A stretch of 64,000 nt of DNA, taken from assembly GCA_029747015.1 (NCBI GenBank), contig JAKOGI010000448.1, forward strand, positions 1 to 64,000, written 5' to 3'. Shown piece after piece: positions 57,050 through 64,000 of the stretch. The position numbers were made by a program, and so were the translations under genes. Position 1 is the stretch's first letter. Each line of letters begins with the position of its first letter. Below the pieces are notes generated by a model. It was not told the DNA's origin. It was given only the letters and a program-made list of their open reading frames with translations, and did not search any database. Source of the stretch: Carnegiea gigantea. Its lineage: Eukaryota > Streptophyta > Magnoliopsida > Caryophyllales > Cactaceae.

Positions 57050-58167
57050 AGCGAACACCACAAATGGCTTCCATTATATTCTTGGCTTCATGTGGAATCA
57101 TGGTTTTGTGTTTTCTTGTCATGGGGTTATCAATTTTTCATACTCTAAAATTTGATTTGATTGGATTAAATTCTTAGATATGAAGGGTGTCAAAATTTTA
57201 GATGTGACGGATGAAAGGTATTTTGATAAAATTTAGAATTTAAAATTATTAAAAATGTAAATTAAAAAACATTTATTCAAATCTCGAAGAAGTACATAAT
57301 AATCTCTTGATTTTTAAGTGTAGACTATTATATCATAATTTTTACAATCATTTGAGGTACGTTTATTTTGTGTCTTAATGGAAGGCTGTTATCATTTTTG
57401 GTATACTAGGTGGAGATGATCAATGTCATGGCCTAAGTCCTAGAAAGTAGTGTCCTTATTAGATTTACTAATCAATGTTAATTACATACATGATGAATTA
57501 AAAATGTTTGGATTGAATATTGGATAATATATGGTTGTAATTACAAGAACCATATGTGAATAAGTGCTGTATTGATTCGTAATTTGTCTTAGTTAGAAAA
57601 GCACACGCATAATCTTTTTTGCAAAATGATAAGTGCCTTGTTGCAAGACGCTTAATTTATAAATATCTTATTTTGACTAAAAAATCATAATATTATGTTT
57701 TTAAACTTAAAAAAATGATAGGATCGAATCATGGAAGCATATTACAATTTATAAATTGTATAAAATCATCTTTTTATCCATAATTTGTCACATCTCTAAA
57801 ATACGCGTATCATACATACTCATAGATAGGGTTAATGAAATTAGGGTATCATTTAATACTTTATCGGTGTAGTCGATAAATATTTAAGGTTAGCAATTCA
57901 TAATTAAGTATAATCATTGAAAAATTTGTGGTTTTAAATCATAAAACATGTTAATTTATAATAAGGTAAGATATTTAAGGGTATCTTGCAACAAGACATA
58001 CATCACCACTAAGAGTGATGATATGTATCTTGTAGCAAGATTTTTTTAAGTGTCTTATTTTGATCAAAAGTAATATGCTAGATGATTTAAAATCATCAAA
58101 TTTTCAATTATTCGAATCAATTATGAATGTAAATGCTTTAATATTTATCGTTTATGTCGAACGATAT
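57050..58167. other. Stretch without a supportable gene
   Basis: AT-rich intergenic sequence. AAGTGTCTTATTTTGATC and GCAAGACA-like segments recur near 57630-57680 and 57980-58075, hinting at another old repeat, but I cannot fix its borders. Confidence 0.4.
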
Positions 58168-58883
58168 TGTAATCACAAATTACAAAGATTGAATTTTTAT
58201 AGAATTCAGTTGATTTGAATTGGGTACAATCTCTATGAACACAATCCTCTGATTCTTTCTCTTTCAAGGATGGATTTTCCAACCTCTTTACAAAGAGGGG
58301 TAGGGGACCTATTTATAGGAAAGCCCTCCTTGAAAGTCAAGACAGGCCTTGACTTGGGTCTTGGGCTTTGACCTAGGTTTTGGACCTTGACCTAGGTTTT
58401 GGGCCTTTCAATCAGACTTTTTCCCTAGTCTGCTTTGACTTTCGTTTGTTTGACTTTGACTTTGACTTGAGAGTCTTCCGGGCTTGGACCGAGCGTTGAC
58501 TTGGAGGTCGCCTCGAACTTTGACCGGACGTTGACTTGAGAGTCGATTTTGACGTTTGACTTGTGAGCCGATGTAGGTCTTTGACTTTGACTGTTGACTT
58601 TGACTTTGACTTTTGACTTTGGCCGTGTCATCACTTAGTTCGGGCTTTAGGCCGTGACTCGACTTGGTAGTCGTCCTGAGTCTCGGTGTGGGCTTTGACT
58701 CGAATTTTGGTTGAGTTTGGACTTGGGGGTCATCTAGGCTTCATCTTTGGGGCTTGACTTGTGATTTCTTTGGGCTTGACTTGTAAGTCTTTGGGCTTGA
58801 TTAAATTAATTAAAAGGGTTGGCCCAATTAATTAATTAAATTTAATTTTGGCATGGCACAAACAAATTTTTAGTGCCCACAAA
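58168..58883 (-). repeat. 3' LTR of the second Tat-like element
   Basis: 716 bp, TGTGGGCACTAAAAATTTG at the minus-strand start and GTGATTACA at the end. A TATA-like CCTATAAATAGGTCC lies near 58310-58322 on the minus strand. TTTGACTTTGACTTTGACTT repeats fill 58430-58630. The partner LTR is outside the window, so the left border is set by the terminal ACA only. Confidence 0.7.
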
Positions 58884-60247
58884 TTACCCCCTCGAGATAA
58901 GGTCACGTACAAGACTTTTTGTCGCTTAAGCGTGGCCGACGTCTCGATTCGTTTACTTGAAGCGCGTTTTCCCACAACAAATGACTAAATAGAATTTCAA
59001 CGTGCCTTTTTTTTTTTTTTTTTTTTGGTGGTCTGTCTGTTTGTTTGTCTGGACGTGGACCAGACTCATCTTTGGTTTGCCTTCTCTCATTTGCTTGCGG
59101 GCCTGGTTCGTTCTCCCCTTTTGCTTTGATGTCTTTCTTTTCTTTTGAGCAGGCCTGGACAGTTTCAGCTGGTTCTCACGCGCATGGGCTGGGCTTGGTT
59201 TCAGCTTTGTGAACCAGCTTTATTTTACTTAAACATCACGCGTGGGGCACGTGACCCCGGTCTGACTTCTCCTTCTCTTTTGTCTTGGGCTGGGCCACTT
59301 TGATTTCCTTCTCTTGCCCGAAGCCTGTTTTATTGTGTGGTTCTGATTCATTTAAACGGCACACATGGTGCACGTGATCTGCTGCCCTGTTCTTCTTCTT
59401 CCTCCTCCTTCGACACCCAGCCACAAACGCCTAAACTTTGAAACCCTGCTGGTCCTGTTTACACGCCGCTACTGCTCACGGTACTAGCTGCCCTTGATTC
59501 ATGGTGGAGGCACCTCCAAGCTCGACCCTTTATTCCCTCTCCCCTTTCTTTCTCATCTGCCCAACAACAGGGCTCAGAAGCCAAGCCCCTCGTTTGTTGC
59601 TCCTGCTACTGGTCATGGTGGATATCCCCAAAAGTTCGACTTTGCACTGCCATTCTCAACCCAAGTGAAGGTATTAACTTTCTCAGTCATCCTTCTCCCT
59701 TTCTTTTATCGTCACTTGACTAAAGTGTCACGCTTTCTCCTTCTCTTTCCCAGCTGTTACTCCTACTCTTTCCCAGCTGTAACAGGGACCCAAAATTCTC
59801 CTTTGCTGCTACTGCTGTTTGGTCCCTCACACTGGTCCTTCGGCAAGCCTCCTGTGCCGCCCGACTCGATCAAAGCATCGAGCTCAGACCCATATTTGTG
59901 GCTAGTTCAAGGTATCCACTTTCCACTTTCCCTCCCTTTGATTGCTTTTACATGTGTATATATATATATACCCCAATCTTTGAAATTAGGAACTTGTGCT
60001 TGTTTAACCCATGAATGAGGAGCCGATGGAACCCATAAAATTTGGGCATCTTTTGCATGTGTCTGTTTGTTTTTGTGGCAACCTGTGCTCTATCTGCGAA
60101 ATTTGTGAAATAATGGGTAAGAGAACTGTGCGCTTGTAAGCTTCCTCATCAACATGTGCGTGAGGAAAGGAAAAGAGGAGAGTGGAAGGTTAAAGCTTGA
60201 AAAACAGAGCTTGGTTAGCAATGGAGAGGGAGAGCGAAGGAGATTGA

Positions 60248-60282
<35 letters not shown>

Positions 60283-60780
60283 ATTTGGGTTTGGTAAGGG
60301 AAGAAATGGAGATTGAAAAGGGGGATGGAAATGAGGTTGGTAACATACTGAAATGGGCATGCGTGTGAGAATTTATTGCCATTTGGTGATTCCATGTTTT
60401 GGTCATCACGACGCTGATACTTTATGCCTCACTTTTGGTTTTTTTTTTTTTTTTTGGTTGATAATTTGGCCTATTTTTGACGTTGGCAATGTCGTGCCTT
60501 GACAAGCTTGCCCTTTTTCTACCACGAGCAATGAAAGTTATGACTTTGGCTGAAATGAGTCCATAGGAAGCCCTTTTATTAGACTGACGAGTCTTCTTAC
60601 GGCTGTCTAAGTCGTTGTAACATCGCATTCGTTTAATATCGTACTTCTCTTTTTTTTTTTTTTTTTCACATATCGCGATATTGTGCTCAGTTGCTGGTAG
60701 ATGGCAATTTTTTTTTTTTTTTTTTAGTATTGTTGCTTGTGCAGGTTGAGAAGCCATTTAAAGAACCGCTCGCGACACAG
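58884..60780. other. Spacer between the LTR and the tandem array of the second element
   Basis: Rich in homopolymer T tracts (59007-59026, 60250-60280, 60440-60456) and CT-rich parts. A plus-strand frame at 59494-60018 is Ser/Pro/Phe-rich and unrecognised; it may be leader sequence of the antisense gene. No other coding sequence supported. Confidence 0.5.
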
Positions 60781-61265
60781 TTCACTGCTTGGCCATTTTT
60801 GTTGCCTTGAACGGAACTGATACGCACGGAAGTGATGTGAAGACTTAAAGAGCCACACTTGCGATACAGTTCGCTGCTTGGCTTACGAGCCTTGAACAGA
60901 ACTGATACGCACGGAAGTGGTGTGAAGACTTGAAGAGCCACACTTGCGATACAGTTCGTTGCCTGACTTACGAGCCTTGAACGGAACTGATACGCACGGA
61001 AGTGGTGTGAAGACTTGAAGAGCCACACTTGCGATACAGTTCGCTGCCTGGCTTACGAGCCTTGAACGGAACTGATACGCACGGAAGTGGTGTGAAGACT
61101 TGAAGAGCCACACTTGCGATACAGTTCGCTGCCTGGCTTACGAGCCTTGAACGGAACTGATACGCACGAAGTGGTGTGAAGACTTGAAGAGCCACACTTG
61201 CGATACAGTTCGCTGCCTGGCTTACGAGCCTTTGAACGGAACTGATACGCACGGAAGTGGTGTGA
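60780..61265. repeat. 85-bp tandem repeat, about six copies, upstream of the second antisense PMD gene
   Basis: The unit begins GAACGGAACTGATACGCACG and includes CACACTTGCGATACAGTTCG. Copies are spaced about 85 bp from about 60809 to 61234. The array ends about 170 bp before the PMD start codon, the same relative place as the 137-bp array in the first element, but the sequences are unrelated. Confidence 0.9.
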
Positions 61266-61431
61266 ACAGTGAAGAGCAACTAGCGGGGCAATCAACAAAC
61301 ATTTTGATTGATTTTGTTCCCCGCTTCACCCTCCTTTAACCTCTATTTTGTTTAGACGCCGCCTTGCTTACTGATTTCTTTCCTGAAAAAGAATTAACTT
61401 TATGTTTGATTTTGTTCTCAGGTGACTTATA

Positions 61432-64000
61432 ATGGTATATCTTAAGGAGTTTCAGCGTGACGGCAAGCCACTTCTTTCTGTCGTGGATAAAGAAAACGAC
61501 AATCCCCGGTCAGGCAGCTGCTTCCAGATCTATCGTTCATTGAGGAGGCCAAGAGTTAATCAGACACCTGTTATAGAGCCATCATCCTTTCCGTCCAAGT
61601 TTTCCATCCGGGTGGAAAAGGGCGTGGAAGATGGTTCTGTCGGGTACTTTCTGCAGAGCACACATCATGACAAATCCAGCCTTCTTACTGAATTCCCTGT
61701 ACTTGGGCGTCGCATCATATCCGGGCAGTCGAGGTGGGGCCCGAACATGATCCTCTACGGCGACTTTGGCTACATTCCTTTGTTCTGGGAATGGACTGAG
61801 CATGCACTTTCCTGTTTTGAAGCACGCTTACGAAGGTGCGCTTTATACGAGGCGGTGTATGCCTCGCTCTACTCTTACAGCCGCGATATACATGTCGTGC
61901 GTGCCTTTTGTGAGAGTTGGTCTCCCACCACCAATACTCTTCACACGATATCTGGCGAAATGTCTATCTCATTATGGGATTTGCACAAGCTCGGTGGACT
62001 CCCAATTAATGGCAAAGTCTACGATGAGACCATTCCCTATCTTCAAGCCTTTGAGCGCCGGGACAAGCAAAATCTGAGGACTATGCCATCCTCCTGCAAG
62101 TTTCTGTTTGCGGCTTTTAGGCATTTGGAAAAAATGCCTATGCATGAGAAAGGCATCAGTGCAAAGGCATGGATTGATTTTTGGTGTAAGAAGAAGCTCA
62201 TTCACAACGCACCAACACGTTGCCGCCCACGCAGCTCGACTCCCACAAGGACGCAAAATCCGAGTGGTCGGATTCAACCTCAAGATCCTTGCTGGAGTCA
62301 TGAGGAGTTAGAAGTCTTCAAAAGCCTAGGAATTCCCAAAGAGAGGAGGGATAACACCTATCTGGCGGCGTATTTATCATGTTGGCTGTGCGTTTTTGCA
62401 CTTCCAGAGACCGGGGAGAAATTCATTCGCCCGGGCACTTTTGAGGCTGCTAGCCTGATGGCATCTGGTACCATTTTCAGTCTAGCTGTCCCCGTGCTAG
62501 CCAGTATTTATCATGGCCTTAATGGGCTTACCACGGCTACGAAGCCTTCTCACTCACGGTCATTCTTCCCCTGGCACTATCTTCATGGATGGCTCGCCCA
62601 TTATTTCAAGACTCATCATGTCTTGCAACCTCCTCCTCCAGGCCCTTTGATGGTGCGTTACTCCGGGTCACATATGACGCGTAGTGACCTCGGAGATGTT
62701 CGCGAACTTATACATGAAGGCAGAGTATCCGACATAGGTTGTCTAATGCTGGGGAGGAACCGATCAGAGACCCTTATCGACAATGGGAGTTTGGATTTGG
62801 ACAAGTCAGATTACCTGATCTCTCTTCGAGATGGTTTTCTTCCTATCCGTCGGGACGCAACCTTCTATGTCGAACCCTATAGCCCACACTGATTCAGTAG
62901 GGAATTTGGGTTTTGCCAGGGGATCCCTGGAGTACTTGTTGAAGATCCTCGCACCCGGGAGGTGTCATACGAGAATGCCCTTTTATATTGGAAACGACTA
63001 CTATTTTTGGGGACTGCGTCCCAGGGCTTTCTTCCCTGTCGTTCCTTGACTTTGAATCAGCATATCTCTTCAGCTTACAAGATTTGGTGGCCCAAGGTGA
63101 CCATTAGTGATCTTCGTTCTAGCGCTTCCGTTCTGCAGAAAAGTACGGAAGCGAGCTCATCCAGGCAAGACAAAGATGCAGAGGTTGGCTCATCGAAGAA
63201 GGCCAAGGGGAAGAAAGGAAAGAATCTCGTGGCCGATTTAGATGCTGAGAGCCTGGAGTCTGATGATGACGCCCATGGGTCTCCGAGAGTTCACCTTGCT
63301 GAACGAAAGCGAGGTTTGGCAGCAGACAGTGATAGCGAGCCAGAGTCTGAGGCAAACTTCAGGCATGGAGGGCGCAAGAAGCGTGAGACCATGATCCCCA
63401 GGGACGCCAGAATCCACCTTGGGGATGACTTTTTTGATGATGTTCAGAGCTGTTCAGGCGAGCCAGCCAATCTTGAGGACGTATGCATCATTCCCTCACC
63501 TTTTATTGACATTTCCTTTCGCTTTGTTATTTTGATTTTGACCAGCGTGAAATGTTTTGAAACTTACCCTCTTCTTTCTTTCCATTCAGATTGGGGAGTT
63601 TGACCTAGCACAGGAGGCGACACCCATCGTCGATGAGCAATTACTCGAGGATGTTAGCCGTGCTGCTAAATCTTCTGCCCCCAAGGCGACCCCCGGTATT
63701 GGTGAGGACATTGAGATTGTGAGGAAGCAAACATCCCTTTATGAAGTTGGGAGTTCAGCTTCCAGGGAAACCGAGGCCCTGCGCGTGTCAGCTACTCAGA
63801 GTCATCACTCAGTTGATGGTCCTCACTCGCTTGATGTGGTTACTAGGGGGTTACGCTTTGCTGACACTGATGTCGGCACTCCTAGGGATCCGAAGGGAAA
63901 GCTTTCCTGTGCCGCTGCCCCCTCCACTACTTCCTTCTGTCCCGGACCCGGCTCTCAAAGTATTTTCACCGCTGCCATTCGAGTGATGGGCTCCGAGTAT
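61432..64000 (+). pseudogene. Second antisense plant-mobile-domain gene, one in-frame TGA, cut by the window edge
   Basis: Exon 1 runs 61432-63480 and exon 2 from 63590 to beyond the window, joined in phase 0 by a GT-AG intron (63481-63589). The start is preceded by a TTTGTTCTCAG acceptor-like site, suggesting a leader intron. Residues about 115-395 are homologous to the PMD of the first element (PLFWEWTEHALSCF, ISLWDLHKLGGLP, AAYLSCWLCVFALP). The exon is 683 codons including a TGA at 62890-62892 (codon 487); the same frame continues beyond it and still aligns (SREFGF versus FGRQFGF). CAC-TGA could derive from CGA by a CpG transition. A Lys/Ser/Asp-rich linker follows at 63120-63400. The copy is probably disabled by the single stop. 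Confidence 0.8.

Larger units (their letters stand above)
58168..64000 (-). mobile_element. 3' part of a second Tat-like Gypsy retrotransposon, minus orientation, cut by the window edge
   Basis: On the minus strand a polypurine tract (CTCGAGGGGGTAATT) abuts an LTR starting TGTGGGCAC (58883 down to 58168). Internal sequence extends right: a long spacer, an 85-bp tandem array and a plant-mobile-domain gene on the plus strand, antisense to the element. This is the same order as in 32403-46328. Gag-pol and the 5' LTR would lie beyond 64000. Polypurine tract and architecture indicate the same lineage, although the LTRs differ in sequence. Confidence 0.8.

Noticed and set aside
59494..60018. 174-codon frame in the second Tat element
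   Set aside because: No domain recognised; Ser/Pro/Phe-rich spacer sequence, at most leader of the antisense gene.

Overview
The window is nuclear DNA of a flowering plant, most likely a eudicot. It is AT-rich, has GT-AG introns, carries ordinary angiosperm genes, and is densely layered with plant transposable elements. I cannot name the species from sequence alone.

Only four ordinary host genes are supported. They are a two-exon cytochrome P450 (CYP71 clan, CYP92A-like) on the minus strand at 13338-15961 with a 1-nt frameshift; a complete three-exon R2R3-MYB of the MYB13/14/15 type at 46943-48202 (+); a single-exon DUF761 protein at 52259-52825 (-); and a complete four-exon 11S globulin (legumin) at 54688-56801 (-) with seed-type RY motifs upstream.

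Layout, left end to P450: a decayed endogenous caulimovirid (1-2780, minus strand, coat protein then movement protein, with a tRNA-Met primer site); a Copia-like 3' LTR (about 3896-4970); a non-coding TGTAACGCCC...GTGTTACA element (5601-12619, 5-bp target duplication) with a complete 3.9-kb CACTA transposon nested inside it (6751-10626, 3-bp duplication) that keeps only a Transposase_24 gene.

P450 to the first large retroelement: several MITEs, including a 1.16-kb near-palindrome; a CACTA remnant split by a 1.49-kb solo LTR (20897-22386); a probable LTR remnant; a SINE; and a short chimeric LINE with perfect 15-bp target duplications (26530-27795).

The centre is a 13.9-kb Ty3/Gypsy element of the Tat type (32403-46328). 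It has an uninterrupted gag-pol frame of about 2,496 codons. On the opposite strand, between pol and the 3' LTR, lies a spliced two-exon gene for a plant-mobile-domain protein with a coiled-coil tail, preceded by five 137-bp tandem repeats. Its 3' LTR ends about 615 bp upstream of the MYB start codon, in the same orientation.

The right end (58168-64000) is the 3' part of a second Tat-like element in the opposite orientation. It has the same arrangement: LTR, spacer, tandem repeats (85 bp, about six copies), then an antisense plant-mobile-domain gene with an intron at the matching position. Two independent elements with this module make it the most interesting system in the window. Small elements of note in the gene-rich part are a 280-bp TRIM retrotransposon (53159-53438), hAT-type MITEs with 8-bp target duplications, and a LINE RNase H fragment interrupted by one of those MITEs.
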